A program made the position numbers and the translations under genes. Shown piece after piece: positions 5,730 to 15,081 of a stretch of 40,668 nucleotides of DNA (the first letter of the stretch is position 1; each line of letters begins with the position of its first letter). The notes below the pieces were generated by a model. The model ran no database searches. It saw nothing but the letters and a program-made list of their open reading frames with translations, and had not been told where the DNA came from. Location: the IMG/VR virus record IMGVR_UViG_3300030430_004101, positions 1 through 40,668 of that record, one strand, 5' to 3'. The DNA comes from a virus.

Positions 5730-8700
5730 TCAGAAGCCTCCGAATCTCTCGAACACCTCAGGCTGTAGGAGCTCACGCTGCTTCTCCGTCTCTTGAATGG
5801 ACCGTTTGATCTCTTGGAGAACTTCTGGAGACAAAGAGACGGGTACCTGAGTGGGAGTAACTGCCTGCCTCTGTGAGGTGGTGGGCATATTCAGCAACAC
5901 TTCTTCTGGAGTCTGCAACCGCTGCGGTCTTGATGCTGCTTCTTGCTGGAAGTAAGACCGGATCTCTGGAGGCATACGGTCCATCATGCGTAGAGAACGT
6001 GGAGTCTCCATGCCTTTCACCGCAGCCTTGATCTGCTGAGTTGTAACCGGTAGGCGGAAGCCATACTTACGTTGGAACTCTGCGTTGATCTTCTCGCCTT
6101 CGGCTACATCGCCCTTGCGCACAACAGCATCAATCCATCTCCGACGTTGCTGGTTGATCTGATCTCTCTGGCGCACCATGTACCCGTCAATGTCACGGCT
6201 GTACTGAGGCAGAGAAAGGTTTGCACCCAGAGCTCTAAGAATTAGGGATGACGGGCTTTGGTAGTCGACCAGTGTGCCGTCAGACTTCTTGATGGGGATC
6301 AAACCATCAGGGGTCATGTTCTCGTAGTCACCATAGAACTTCTGAGCGGGGGACGCAAGACTCGTAAGGAAGTTGCTCTTGGCATCAGGTGCCACCTGCA
6401 GTGCACGCTGGAGTGCAATACCACCAGGGACGGATCTTGCCATAGCGTCACCGATCAGCTGGACATCTCCCTTCATCACACCCTCAAAGGCAGATGCAGA
6501 GATGCCTATGACTGGAGGCACCACAAACGGGAACTCACCTCTGGCTAGTTTCTCAGGGTTGGCAAACGCTTTGTAAGACTCAATCGCTCCACCTCGAGAC
6601 AGGTCTGCACCGATGAGTCCCTTTGCTCCTTCGTAAATCAGAGCACTTACACCGATCATGCGGAGCGGGTCAGCCAGTCGGAAGGGAACTTCTATGTCGG
6701 TGCCTCGAATGAACCGTTGTCCTCCTTGAACCATGCCTCCACCGATAAACGATGAGGTCAGGGTACGCAGACCAAACGACTGGAACTGCCGGAGCAAAGG
6801 GTCAGACAGGGGTCCACGCATAAACATCATCGGAGTACCCAAGATGTCAGCACCAAACTGGAACTGCTGCACGGCCTTGGTCGCGTCGTACCTAAACGCC
6901 TGTTCTGTCACAGAGTCGCCAAATACCGTCCTGCCATCTGCTCCCTTGTTGGCTAGTCCACGAGCCAGATAGTTGTGCTTCATGGCATGCACCGTAGTCA
7001 AACGGTTCATCCATTCAGTTTTCTCAAACCCCTTGAGGCTAAAGTCCACAACCTTGTTGACGTCGAAGTTGGCACCCCGTGCAATGCGCTGTGCGTCCAT
7101 CAGTCGGTCAATGTCAGAGATAACATCGCCCATAATCCCTGCTTCTTCAGGGAACTCAAGGACCTCTTCCAGAATCTCACGTCGTTGCTCTGGGGTAATT
7201 CTTACGCCGTAGTCCATGCGGCGTCGTGCGTACCGGGTAAGGTCATCTGCTGCGTTTGCCATCCCTTTGATGGTGGCTTCCATACCTACAATCGTTTGCA
7301 AGTGCAAGAAGGGCTGCTGAAGGTTCAGCAAGATAGAACCAAAGTTCATACCAAGGTGGGATGCATACAGGTAACTGGCTGCGTTGTTCCTCACAGGGTC
7401 GATCAGCTCTGCTGCGTCTCGGCCAGCAAAGTACTTGATCTGCTTCATTGCCTCCTTCATGGTGGGGCTGGCGTCAGACAGTCTTTGAGCAAGAATACTG
7501 TTAGCAAACTTCTCCCCCACTGCCTGTGCTTGGCGTGTAGCAAACGTCACAAGGCTGGCTTGGTCGGTACGCATACCCAGTGCGGCAGGAATGATTGTCT
7601 CTCGGAACAACTCGTAGGCTTTTTCGCCCCGCAGCTTGGACAGTTCTGGTGCTACCTGCGCAGTGTCGGAGGCTACGGTACGCAGCTGGTTACCTACCTG
7701 CTCAAGAAGGTCAGCACGTGTCCACCCCCCTGGGGGTGCAACACTATCTTCAAACACCTGCATCAGACGAGGTGCTTCTGCGCCTTTCTTGTACGCTCGT
7801 GCCCGCACTTGCGTCACGCTCTCGCCAAATCTCTCTGCTCCCTCAGGGGTAAGCAGGGACTCTCTTTGTGCAAGCCGCTCGAGGTCGGTGATCTCGTCGA
7901 TGTAGAGGGCGTGGTCTCTTGCTGTCTGCAGGTGGTAGGTTTCGTAGCTTCGGTTGAAGTCGATGCGCCGCATGGGCACAATACGTCCCTCTGCTTTGTT
8001 GGCGTCTGCGTACCTAATTACCCTTTGACTCAGATCCTGGTGGTATTTGTATCCGCTTGCTGTTTGACCCCCCACTGCCTCTGTTGCACGACGGGCTCGG
8101 TCCAGGTCTTCGGGTAGGTATGCCACCTCGTCGATATTTCTACGTGCAGACCGGCCAGATGCAAACATCTGAGACATCTCGTTACGAATATCTCGTCCGC
8201 CCTTGACGTCAAAGGTGGGCCGGTCAAGGCCGGTAGCCTCCACAAACTTGAATGGTTCGTTGGGTCCTCGCTTGAACGTGTAGAAGTCCATCTGGTTACG
8301 TGGGAAGTACGAGCCGCCAGCGAACAAGTCGTTGGCCATACCTCTGGTCATCAGGTCTACAAACTCATCGTCCCCAATATTCAGTGGCTTACCGGACATC
8401 AGGTTTGCCCGCATCTCTCTACTCATCAGACGATCAAAGAATCCAGGCAGCTGGACTGATTCGTCGATGTGTGGGCTCTGCAGTGCGTTCTTCAGCCGGA
8501 TGACTTTGTTGGGGTCAATCAGTTCTTTGGCTGCTTCTAGTCGTTTGGCTCCATCAGCCATGCCTTCCACTGCACGAACCTGGTCTAGGCTAACTCCCTC
8601 TTTCAGATAGTTCCTAGACATGCGTAGACGGAAGCTGTCACGGTGCGCCTCCGCTAGGTCGTACAACCCGCGCTGTCTTAGTACGTTGTCCAGTCCACCT

Positions 8701-9512
8701 GCCGCACTGAAGTCAAAGATCTTGGACGATTTGGTCGTTTCGTCAATCGGGATGATGTCGTCGACCCCTGTCTTGACCCGGAAGATGGCACCATCAGCAT
8801 CTTCTACCAGCTCTCCACCCTTCTTCTGGTAGATCTTGTGCAGTTCTTTGGCCTTTTCTAGGGCCACCTCTTCTCCATCTACGGTCGTGAACTTCTGGAT
8901 GTAGTTGGTTCGAGTGATGTTCTCGACCTTGTCCATACCAGCCAGTTTGATGTGCATGAGGTCGAGGTCTGTCTCGATCTCCTGCCGTAGTTTGATGTCT
9001 TTGATCTTGCCTGGGTTGCGGTACTGGTGGATACTGATCCCTCGTGTCTCTAAGTAAGAGGCCAAGGAGGGGTCGACAATGGCTCGAGTCTCGTCCGACA
9101 GGTTGCGGATGACTCTCTGCATGTTGGTTACCGCTTCACCTCCTGCGGTGCCCATCAGCATTTCGTTACCGTTACGTGCAAACAGAGCACTCAAGCTGTT
9201 CTTGACATGCTGTCCAAACACACGGCCACTCGCCCGCAGCCCTGCTGGGGTGAACATGAATGCTAGATAGACAAGAGGGTTTGTGGCTACATCGACCAGC
9301 GCAGCTCCTACGCCTTTGTCGTCATAGCCCAAGTCCTTCTTCATCCTGTCTGCGTATGAGTCCCGTTGTATAGGGCTCAGGTGGTCAGGACTAAAGAAGG
9401 TATCTACGACGCTCCCGAAGGTCGCTTCGTCATCCAAGATCTGGGTGAGAGCGACCTCCGGGGCATCATAGAAATGTAGCGGGCCGAATGGGCTCGCTTG
9501 GATCTGGCTCAT
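5730..9512 (-). CDS. Very large virion protein, probably internal/DNA-ejection (1260 aa)
   Basis: The 1260-residue product has an N-terminal hydrophobic stretch (NPLVYLAFMFTPAGL, about 68-83), a long charged helical middle, and a C-terminal third with Gly/hydrophobic helices (SSFIGGGMVQGG, ALIYEGAKGLIGADL) and motifs such as FMRGPLSDPLLRQFQSF that I associate with giant internal-virion or polyvalent phage proteins. No lysozyme or protease signature is evident. It is probably packaged in the capsid and ejected with DNA, as T7 gp16 is (inference from size and position). ATG 9512 overlaps the upstream stop by 4 bp. Confidence 0.8.
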   Translation of the reverse strand: MSQIQASPFGPLHFYDAPEVALTQILDDEATFGSVVDTFFSPDHLSPIQRDSYADRMKKDLGYDDKGVGAALVDVATNPLVYLAFMFTPAGLRASGRVFGQHVKNSLSALFARNGNEMLMGTAGGEAVTNMQRVIRNLSDETRAIVDPSLASYLETRGISIHQYRNPGKIKDIKLRQEIETDLDLMHIKLAGMDKVENITRTNYIQKFTTVDGEEVALEKAKELHKIYQKKGGELVEDADGAIFRVKTGVDDIIPIDETTKSSKIFDFSAAGGLDNVLRQRGLYDLAEAHRDSFRLRMSRNYLKEGVSLDQVRAVEGMADGAKRLEAAKELIDPNKVIRLKNALQSPHIDESVQLPGFFDRLMSREMRANLMSGKPLNIGDDEFVDLMTRGMANDLFAGGSYFPRNQMDFYTFKRGPNEPFKFVEATGLDRPTFDVKGGRDIRNEMSQMFASGRSARRNIDEVAYLPEDLDRARRATEAVGGQTASGYKYHQDLSQRVIRYADANKAEGRIVPMRRIDFNRSYETYHLQTARDHALYIDEITDLERLAQRESLLTPEGAERFGESVTQVRARAYKKGAEAPRLMQVFEDSVAPPGGWTRADLLEQVGNQLRTVASDTAQVAPELSKLRGEKAYELFRETIIPAALGMRTDQASLVTFATRQAQAVGEKFANSILAQRLSDASPTMKEAMKQIKYFAGRDAAELIDPVRNNAASYLYASHLGMNFGSILLNLQQPFLHLQTIVGMEATIKGMANAADDLTRYARRRMDYGVRITPEQRREILEEVLEFPEEAGIMGDVISDIDRLMDAQRIARGANFDVNKVVDFSLKGFEKTEWMNRLTTVHAMKHNYLARGLANKGADGRTVFGDSVTEQAFRYDATKAVQQFQFGADILGTPMMFMRGPLSDPLLRQFQSFGLRTLTSSFIGGGMVQGGQRFIRGTDIEVPFRLADPLRMIGVSALIYEGAKGLIGADLSRGGAIESYKAFANPEKLARGEFPFVVPPVIGISASAFEGVMKGDVQLIGDAMARSVPGGIALQRALQVAPDAKSNFLTSLASPAQKFYGDYENMTPDGLIPIKKSDGTLVDYQSPSSLILRALGANLSLPQYSRDIDGYMVRQRDQINQQRRRWIDAVVRKGDVAEGEKINAEFQRKYGFRLPVTTQQIKAAVKGMETPRSLRMMDRMPPEIRSYFQQEAASRPQRLQTPEEVLLNMPTTSQRQAVTPTQVPVSLSPEVLQEIKRSIQETEKQRELLQPEVFERFGGF

Positions 9513-9943
9513 CGCCGCTTAGTACGAATCCGAAGAACGACAGTCTCAATGGTTTGAGTGCCACTAGCGTGAGCAAACTCAATGTTGAGGAACTTGCCTG
9601 CGGAGATGATGTTGTTTCGCTCGTCAGTATCAGAGCCTGAACCATCAATAGTCAAAGCGTTGTGGCCGGTAGCGATTGCATCTCCACTGCTGTTGTCTCC
9701 AACAAGGAAGGTGCTGCCTGAATCGACAACAGCGATGTCATCATCGAAAGCGACTTTGACTTTTCCGGTGGAGCCCGCATCAGACGCATTCACGTAGATG
9801 TGGTCAACCACGGTTTCCCGGTCGGCATAAAACAAGTGTCGCACAGACCCTGTAGTGATGTCGCCCTCAGCTCGGAAGTTAAGGGTGACGATCTGCATGT
9901 CGTCCGGAATAACTGAAACTGGTAGTGGGTTTTCACCTGGCAT
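9509..9943 (-). CDS. Beta-rich virion protein, decoration-like (144 aa)
   Basis: The product is Ser/Asp/Gly/Val-rich with alternating strands (MQIVTLNFRAEGD, TVVDHIYVNASDAG, KVKVAFDDDIAVVD, IETVVLRIRTKRR) and no helices of note, typical of small beta-sandwich virion proteins such as head fibres or decoration proteins. It appears related to the next gene upstream (9954-10406) in length, strand order and the GS/GD-rich loops. ATG 9943 has AAGGAG about 7 bases upstream. The precise virion role is inferred. Confidence 0.75.
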   Translation of the reverse strand: MPGENPLPVSVIPDDMQIVTLNFRAEGDITTGSVRHLFYADRETVVDHIYVNASDAGSTGKVKVAFDDDIAVVDSGSTFLVGDNSSGDAIATGHNALTIDGSGSDTDERNNIISAGKFLNIEFAHASGTQTIETVVLRIRTKRR

Positions 9944-9953
9944 TAGTTACTCC

Positions 9954-10406
9954 TTACGCTTGAGCGGTGTTGAATGGCATGCACAACACTGTAACGTGTG
10001 GAGCAGTCAAAGCGGTAGAATCAGAGCCCAGATCAAGAACCAGACGGTCACCGGCTTCGACGGTGTTGGCATCGGGAACTCCACTAGCGGTCACCAAAGT
10101 AAGTTCGGCAGTGCTGTTAGCAGACACGCCACCGCCACTACTGGCATCCAAGTCAAAGCTTGCGGTGGTGATGTCTTGACCGGCTTGGTTAATAGCAGTG
10201 CCGGATGGAACTTGCTTTACGTGAGCAGTGCAAGCACCGTCAGCTGCGGTACCAACACCAATCCAGGCCTTGAGAACCACCATCTTGACGGGCGCGATGC
10301 CGATAACAGCATCAGCAATTTCGGTGCCTTCGGCAAAGTAAGACATGGTAAAGGCGCCATCCGGGATGCCGTCCTTCAAAAGGTTATCGACTGATTGTCC
10401 AGCCAT
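9954..10406 (-). CDS. Beta-rich virion protein, decoration-like paralogue (150 aa)
   Basis: It starts at ATG 10406 with a strong AAGGAG ribosome binding site. After a short N-terminal helix (SVDNLLKDGIPDG) the body is a series of strands (KMVVLKAWIGVGTA, STAELTLVTASGV, DRLVLDLGSDSTAL, HVTVLCMPF). Ala, Ser, Thr and Gly are abundant, as in capsid decoration or fibre proteins. It resembles the following gene (9509-9943), suggesting an old duplication. Function is inferred from composition and location among virion genes. Confidence 0.75.
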   Translation of the reverse strand: MAGQSVDNLLKDGIPDGAFTMSYFAEGTEIADAVIGIAPVKMVVLKAWIGVGTAADGACTAHVKQVPSGTAINQAGQDITTASFDLDASSGGGVSANSTAELTLVTASGVPDANTVEAGDRLVLDLGSDSTALTAPHVTVLCMPFNTAQA

Positions 10407-10416
10407 CGTAAACTCC

Positions 10417-10884
10417 TTAGATCAAATCCATTACAGAGGGTTGGGCTGGGGCGCCCGGGATAGAATTAGGACTGGTCGCCATACGGAACGCCAGGTCCTC
10501 CATAAGGTCGACTCTAGGTTGCCCACCTAATACCACCGCACCTTGCGGAAGTTGTCGACCCGCCATTACTTGGTTGTATGTTTGAGGGCTAGCCGCCGCC
10601 AGTCGAGCAAGCGATGCAGCCATATTGCCCTGCAGTTGTTGGTATTCCTTCTGCCTCTGGCGGGCGCGATTCATCTTCGCTGCGCCCTTTTCGGTAGAAG
10701 CCAGAAGTGCGTAGCCTCTCAGATTATTCAGTCGGGCTCGCTCTTGGCGGGCTAGAGGGTCTCCTGTGGTGATTCCTCCAAGACTCCCCAAAGCTTCAAA
10801 CGGAGCCCTAAGAGCAGGGATACCCGCACCCAGCTCAATGCCTAGGATCGGAGCTATGCTCTGCATGGTATTGAACTGACTCAT
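10417..10884 (-). CDS. Virion-associated hypothetical protein (155 aa)
   Basis: The product begins MSQFNTMQSIAPILGIELG, with a hydrophobic N-terminal third, then a basic helical stretch (LARQERARLNNLRGYALLAS, NRARQRQKEYQQLQGNMA) and a Pro/Ala-rich tail. Like several neighbours it begins with MSQ. ATG 10884 overlaps the preceding TAA by one base. The setting between large internal-virion-like genes suggests a minor virion component. No family is recognised. Confidence 0.7.
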   Translation of the reverse strand: MSQFNTMQSIAPILGIELGAGIPALRAPFEALGSLGGITTGDPLARQERARLNNLRGYALLASTEKGAAKMNRARQRQKEYQQLQGNMAASLARLAAASPQTYNQVMAGRQLPQGAVVLGGQPRVDLMEDLAFRMATSPNSIPGAPAQPSVMDLI

Positions 10885-12944
10885 TAAATCATCCCGAGTG
10901 CGCTCTGGCTAGCCATGGGTGCCATTCTACCTGCTAGAGCCGCTGATTGGGCGGCATAAGCGCCACTAGTTCCAAGAAGACTGGCCAGTTCTGCAGTCCG
11001 TGCAGGCATAGGATCTGCCCCTACCTCTGCCAAAGCAGCAAGTGCTCGCAAGTTGTTTGCCTCTGCCCGGGCTTCTGCCATAGCAACCATTCTTTCTTGG
11101 CGTGCCATAGCGTTTTGTGCTGCACCAAGAGACAGATTCTGAAGTTCCAACTTGCGTTGTTCTTTGGCTGCCTGACCTTCCAGAGCCAAGAACGCAGGCG
11201 TAGCCAGAAGACCCAAGATACCAAGAGGACCTCCAAAAGCAGCAAGCGTTCTCGTGCCGAGGCCTGCGCCACCTCCTCTAGTGGTAACAGTTTTGGCCAG
11301 TGCTTGGGCTCTGTTTACCGCAGGCCCTCTGTTTCGTCCTACGTTACCTTTGCCGCTTGGGCCCCCAGGTCGAGGGAATCGCTTAGCGTCCTCAGGATCA
11401 AAAGTAATACCTGGAGCGGCTCTTGCAACACCTTGGGCACGTGCCGCCTCAGCATCGTCGAGTGCTTTTTGGAATGCGTTACGGACACGCGGGCCAGACT
11501 TGGCGGGATCCTCTATTTGCGTGGCAGGGAGACCGGTTGCCTTAGCTCGGGCCTGGCGCTCACGTGCCATCTGAGTCAAAGACTTATTGCGGTCTTTGAG
11601 TGCTCGAGCCTGGGCTGCTTTGTCAGTCTCTGCTTCTGCCATACGCACGGCGATTGCGTGCCGCTTCTCGACAGGAAGGCCTGTAAAGTCTTTGCCTCCA
11701 ACCTTTGAGCCAGGTGTGCTGAGCTGTTCGTAGTACTTGTTGACCCTCTTAGCAAAGGCTGCGTCCTTTGAACTAATGTTCTCAACATCCTCAAAGCCAG
11801 GCAGAGAGCGGAACACTGCATCATCAGTCTGTACAAAGCCGAGCTGACTACGCAAAGGAGTTTCAGTAAGACCGGCTGCTCGTCCCACAGATGCACGAGG
11901 GTCAGGATCACCAACGCGGAGACCTTCTGCTCTTTGTCGTGCAGTCAATGGCCTGCCTACACCAACCCGAGGAGTTTGCGCAGTGGACATGGTCTTGTCG
12001 GTCGTGAAGGCTCTGTTACCCCCGCCCCCTTCAACAGGAAGCGCACCAACAAAGCCCAGTGCTCGGCCCCCCCGCTGCAGTGGGGGAGCTTTAGCAGCCA
12101 ACTCTGCAGTTTCTTCTGCGACTGCTGCCTCCAGCAGCGGAAGACCAGAGCCCCGCATCTGACCTGCGGTCATGATTCGAGCAGGACCCCCTCTTCTCAT
12201 TCGAATAGGCTGGTCTGCAACAGGTCCTACACCCGCTCTTTCACCTGCCCGCATGGACATAACTTCATTGACGAACTGTCGGTTCTGCGCACGCATCACC
12301 TGGTTACGTCGAAGTTGTTCTCCTCGAGCTCTTGGAGTGGCTTCTCCTGCTCGAGGCGTGCCCTTTAGTCTTTGTCCCTTAGTCGTTTCTATGCCTCTAT
12401 CGGGATCTCGGTCCACCAAGTTGTTGAGGTGCAAGCCGATTGCTTTGTTCTTTTTGGTCAGCTGCTCGGCGGTGTCCTCTGGCATACCAAAGGCTCTGGC
12501 CAGCTTCTTCACCGACTGGTCAGTCTCGGGTCCAGGTGCGGCCCTTTCAACAATGTCGTTGATCAGCTCTCGAGTGACCGACTGTTCTCCTCCAAGCTGA
12601 GACAGCGGAACGCCAAAGTCACGCAAGCGAGAAGTAACAAGGCGTGCGTACTCGTCCCCCTCGTCTACTACCTTGAGTCCGATTCGCATTCGCCGTTCCA
12701 TTCCCGGCACGGCTCTTTCGGCAGTAGGTCTCTTAGCAGCTCGCTTGGCTCCGAATCCAGCATCTCGAACCACATCGCGCAGCATGCCCTCGGTAACCAA
12801 GTCTGCTGTATTGAATCCAGGAAGGAGACCCTGTCCCGGGATCGGCCCTCTTACCCTTTGGGCAAGCTGTCGACGCAAAGCAGCAAGAACTTCTTCTCGC
12901 TGGTTGGAGGTCAGGTTTTCAAGATCCAAAGGGAGCTGGGACAT
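10884..12944 (-). CDS. Large Arg/Ala-rich virion protein, internal-protein type (686 aa)
   Basis: I use the ATG at 12944 (MSQLPLDLENL); the frame also has a TTG one codon upstream. The protein is rich in Arg, Ala, Gly and Glu, mostly disordered or helical. A single hydrophobic segment lies near residues 565-590 (FGGPLGILGLLATPAFLAL), followed by an Ala-rich helical tail (RMVAMAEARAEANNLRALA-like). This looks like an internal or ejected virion protein with a membrane-interacting stretch (inference). It sits between two other virion-like genes and overlaps both by a few bases. Confidence 0.75.
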   Translation of the reverse strand: MSQLPLDLENLTSNQREEVLAALRRQLAQRVRGPIPGQGLLPGFNTADLVTEGMLRDVVRDAGFGAKRAAKRPTAERAVPGMERRMRIGLKVVDEGDEYARLVTSRLRDFGVPLSQLGGEQSVTRELINDIVERAAPGPETDQSVKKLARAFGMPEDTAEQLTKKNKAIGLHLNNLVDRDPDRGIETTKGQRLKGTPRAGEATPRARGEQLRRNQVMRAQNRQFVNEVMSMRAGERAGVGPVADQPIRMRRGGPARIMTAGQMRGSGLPLLEAAVAEETAELAAKAPPLQRGGRALGFVGALPVEGGGGNRAFTTDKTMSTAQTPRVGVGRPLTARQRAEGLRVGDPDPRASVGRAAGLTETPLRSQLGFVQTDDAVFRSLPGFEDVENISSKDAAFAKRVNKYYEQLSTPGSKVGGKDFTGLPVEKRHAIAVRMAEAETDKAAQARALKDRNKSLTQMARERQARAKATGLPATQIEDPAKSGPRVRNAFQKALDDAEAARAQGVARAAPGITFDPEDAKRFPRPGGPSGKGNVGRNRGPAVNRAQALAKTVTTRGGGAGLGTRTLAAFGGPLGILGLLATPAFLALEGQAAKEQRKLELQNLSLGAAQNAMARQERMVAMAEARAEANNLRALAALAEVGADPMPARTAELASLLGTSGAYAAQSAALAGRMAPMASQSALGMI

Positions 12945-13285
12945 CAAGACACCTCGCGTTTACGCATATTGGTGAGTCGCACCGCAGCGCCTGCAGTGGT
13001 AAAGGCACCTAGGCCTACTCGGCTTATATCGTCGGACTCGTCATAACTAGCGAACAGGAACGCATTCTTTCGCTGGACACATCGTTGGTTTCTCAGTTCC
13101 CACAACCACTTTCGGACAGACTTGGCGCTGATGTCTGACCCTTCAACTTCCAACAGGTGTTCGTCGGGGGTGACTTGGATCAGGTGCAGCCTCTCTGGGT
13201 CGGGGTCAGACAACGGAGTCATAGCCCCCTTCTTCTCAGAGAACTGGTCGACCAACGTCTTGACTTTGCTTTTCCAGTCGATCAT
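12944..13285 (-). CDS. Small virion-cluster protein of unknown function (113 aa)
   Basis: ATG 13285 is in an ATGA overlap with the 598-residue gene, and the stop overlaps the 686-residue gene. The product is a compact alpha/beta protein: MIDWKSKVKTLVDQFSEKKG, then LHLIQVTPDEHLLEVEG and a basic helix (KSVRKWLWELRNQRCVQR). No motif is recognised. Tight coupling to two large virion genes suggests a chaperone or minor structural component (inference). Confidence 0.7.
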   Translation of the reverse strand: MIDWKSKVKTLVDQFSEKKGAMTPLSDPDPERLHLIQVTPDEHLLEVEGSDISAKSVRKWLWELRNQRCVQRKNAFLFASYDESDDISRVGLGAFTTAGAAVRLTNMRKREVS

Positions 13286-15078
13286 TGCTCCAAGAACCTT
13301 AATCCTGCGTCGATCTCATTTATCAACATATCGGCTGTTCGCTGTTCATCTATTTGCCGTCGGGCCGCTTCTTGGTTGGCTTGGAAGTTTTCATCTGCGA
13401 TGATTGCAAGTTCGTTCTCAAGCTCTGCGACCAAAGGACTCAACTCAGGATCCATCAGCTCTGCCAAATCCATTTGTTCTTCTTGAAGACCCTCCAAACG
13501 ATCCAAAGCACCAAGTCGGTTACTGATCAAGTCGCTCAAGGCTTTGCCCATTCGAGGATCGAGTTTGGCAAAGATCTCTTCGAACTCTGGGTTGATGTTG
13601 CCTTGGTCATCAAAAGCAGTTTCGAGGGTACCCAAAAGAAGTTCTGACGCTGCATCTGCTCGCTCCTCTGCCGTAAAGAAGCGGGCGGTCGTGTCCGTGG
13701 TCTGCTTGCCCATGTCTTCCAAGAACGCCATCGCAGCTTGCGCTTTGAAGCCCAGTTTGCTGTGGGCGTCTTGCTCATCACGAATCTTTTCCAGGGCGAT
13801 TCTTGATGCCTCGGTGTTGGCAACGTCTTCTTGAGATGCAAGTGACATGCTGAGCTTAGACGCTTCATCGCTTGCTTGAAGAGAGTTTGCTTGGGAGGTA
13901 ACCATAATGGCTTCTGCTGCGGAGTGCAGTTGCTCCAAGGACACCCCGTACTCTGCTTTCAACTGAGCAAGGCCATCAATCATTTGCTGAGGGTCTCCCC
14001 CACTACCCTCTACGCCTCGGAACAACTTCTGCAATCCCAAGAACAAACCTTCGGAGGCTCTCTCTCCGCCCTTGCCCAATCGAGACAGAGCCTGCGATGC
14101 CGTAACAAGACTTCCTGCCTCGAGTCCTTCATAGTCTGTCTTGTACGACTTAAGGGCTTCCGTAACATTTTCTTGCACTTCCTCAGCGGTATCGTCTCCA
14201 CTGGCTCCGAGTATGCCAGTTGCGCCGGTCGCAAGAGCAATGCCTCCCAAGATGGACCACACAGTACCTGTAACAGCAAATCCTGCGACTCCCAAACCAA
14301 CCAGTAGTGCAGACCCTACTACGCCTATTTCTTCGCTAACATTTTCAGCGGCATCAATCACGCTACCAAATATGCCGCCCAAATCCCCAAATGCTTTTGA
14401 CTCTCCTTGACCCGGAAGGAAAGTAGTTCCAATATCTGAGGGCATATTCAACGCTTGTTTTGCTGCCTCGTAGGGGGTCATGCCAGAAGCAATCATGCTT
14501 TGGTATGAGCGGTTGAACGCAGCCCCCATCTCTTGCATCTCGTCATCGCCCCCGACTCCAAGCATCCCCCCTCTACCAAGAGCTTGAAGTGTGGCTTGTT
14601 TTGCCTGCAAGGCCTGCGACACCGCTGCGAGTGCGTTCTTGTGCACCGTGTCGTTGCCCATCTCGTTAACGTACGAAGTAAGACTTTTTTGGAATGTTTG
14701 GTCGTAGCCCAGGATTCCCCCTTGTTCCTTAGCAATCCTACCTGCGACTTCTCCGCTCTCTCGCTTGAGCCTACGCATCTCTTTTTTATTCTTTGCGATT
14801 GCCTCATTGCGCCGATTGAAGAACTCTGATCCTGGCTTCATGAAGCTAAGGGCTTGTGCGTTTGGCATTCCAGACACAGCTGCACCTGCGGTCGGACCAA
14901 ACTGAGACACGAAACCCTCTGACAAGATAGAGCTTGCGTCCATGCGGGCTTCGTTCATTCTTGTGTTGTGCAACTCTCCCTGCCTAGCAAGTGTTTCGCC
15001 TCGCCGCTGCTGGAGACCTTGCATCAACTGGCTAACCATGGCCGCTTGGATCTGAGGATTTCCTTGGAACTGTGACAT
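13282..15078 (-). CDS. Large helical virion protein with membrane-like segments (598 aa)
   Basis: Long Ala/Gln/Glu-rich helical regions flank a hydrophobic core at about residues 250-290 (VGSALLVGLGVAGFAVTG, then TVWSILGGIALATGATG), which could form two membrane helices. The N-terminus is Gln/Met-rich (AAMVSQLMQGLQQRRGETLA). The pattern suits an internal virion protein that is ejected and forms part of a trans-envelope channel, as T7 gp15 and gp16 are thought to do (family knowledge; application here is inferred). It starts 3 bp after the upstream stop. Confidence 0.8.
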   Translation of the reverse strand: MSQFQGNPQIQAAMVSQLMQGLQQRRGETLARQGELHNTRMNEARMDASSILSEGFVSQFGPTAGAAVSGMPNAQALSFMKPGSEFFNRRNEAIAKNKKEMRRLKRESGEVAGRIAKEQGGILGYDQTFQKSLTSYVNEMGNDTVHKNALAAVSQALQAKQATLQALGRGGMLGVGGDDEMQEMGAAFNRSYQSMIASGMTPYEAAKQALNMPSDIGTTFLPGQGESKAFGDLGGIFGSVIDAAENVSEEIGVVGSALLVGLGVAGFAVTGTVWSILGGIALATGATGILGASGDDTAEEVQENVTEALKSYKTDYEGLEAGSLVTASQALSRLGKGGERASEGLFLGLQKLFRGVEGSGGDPQQMIDGLAQLKAEYGVSLEQLHSAAEAIMVTSQANSLQASDEASKLSMSLASQEDVANTEASRIALEKIRDEQDAHSKLGFKAQAAMAFLEDMGKQTTDTTARFFTAEERADAASELLLGTLETAFDDQGNINPEFEEIFAKLDPRMGKALSDLISNRLGALDRLEGLQEEQMDLAELMDPELSPLVAELENELAIIADENFQANQEAARRQIDEQRTADMLINEIDAGLRFLEQ

Positions 15079-15081
15079 GGA

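Noticed and set aside
6975-8117. A 380-codon plus-strand frame inside the 1260-residue gene
   Set aside because: Composition is typical of a shadow (Cys/His/Val/Leu-rich, low Asp and Lys) and there is no start signal or gap in the opposite gene.
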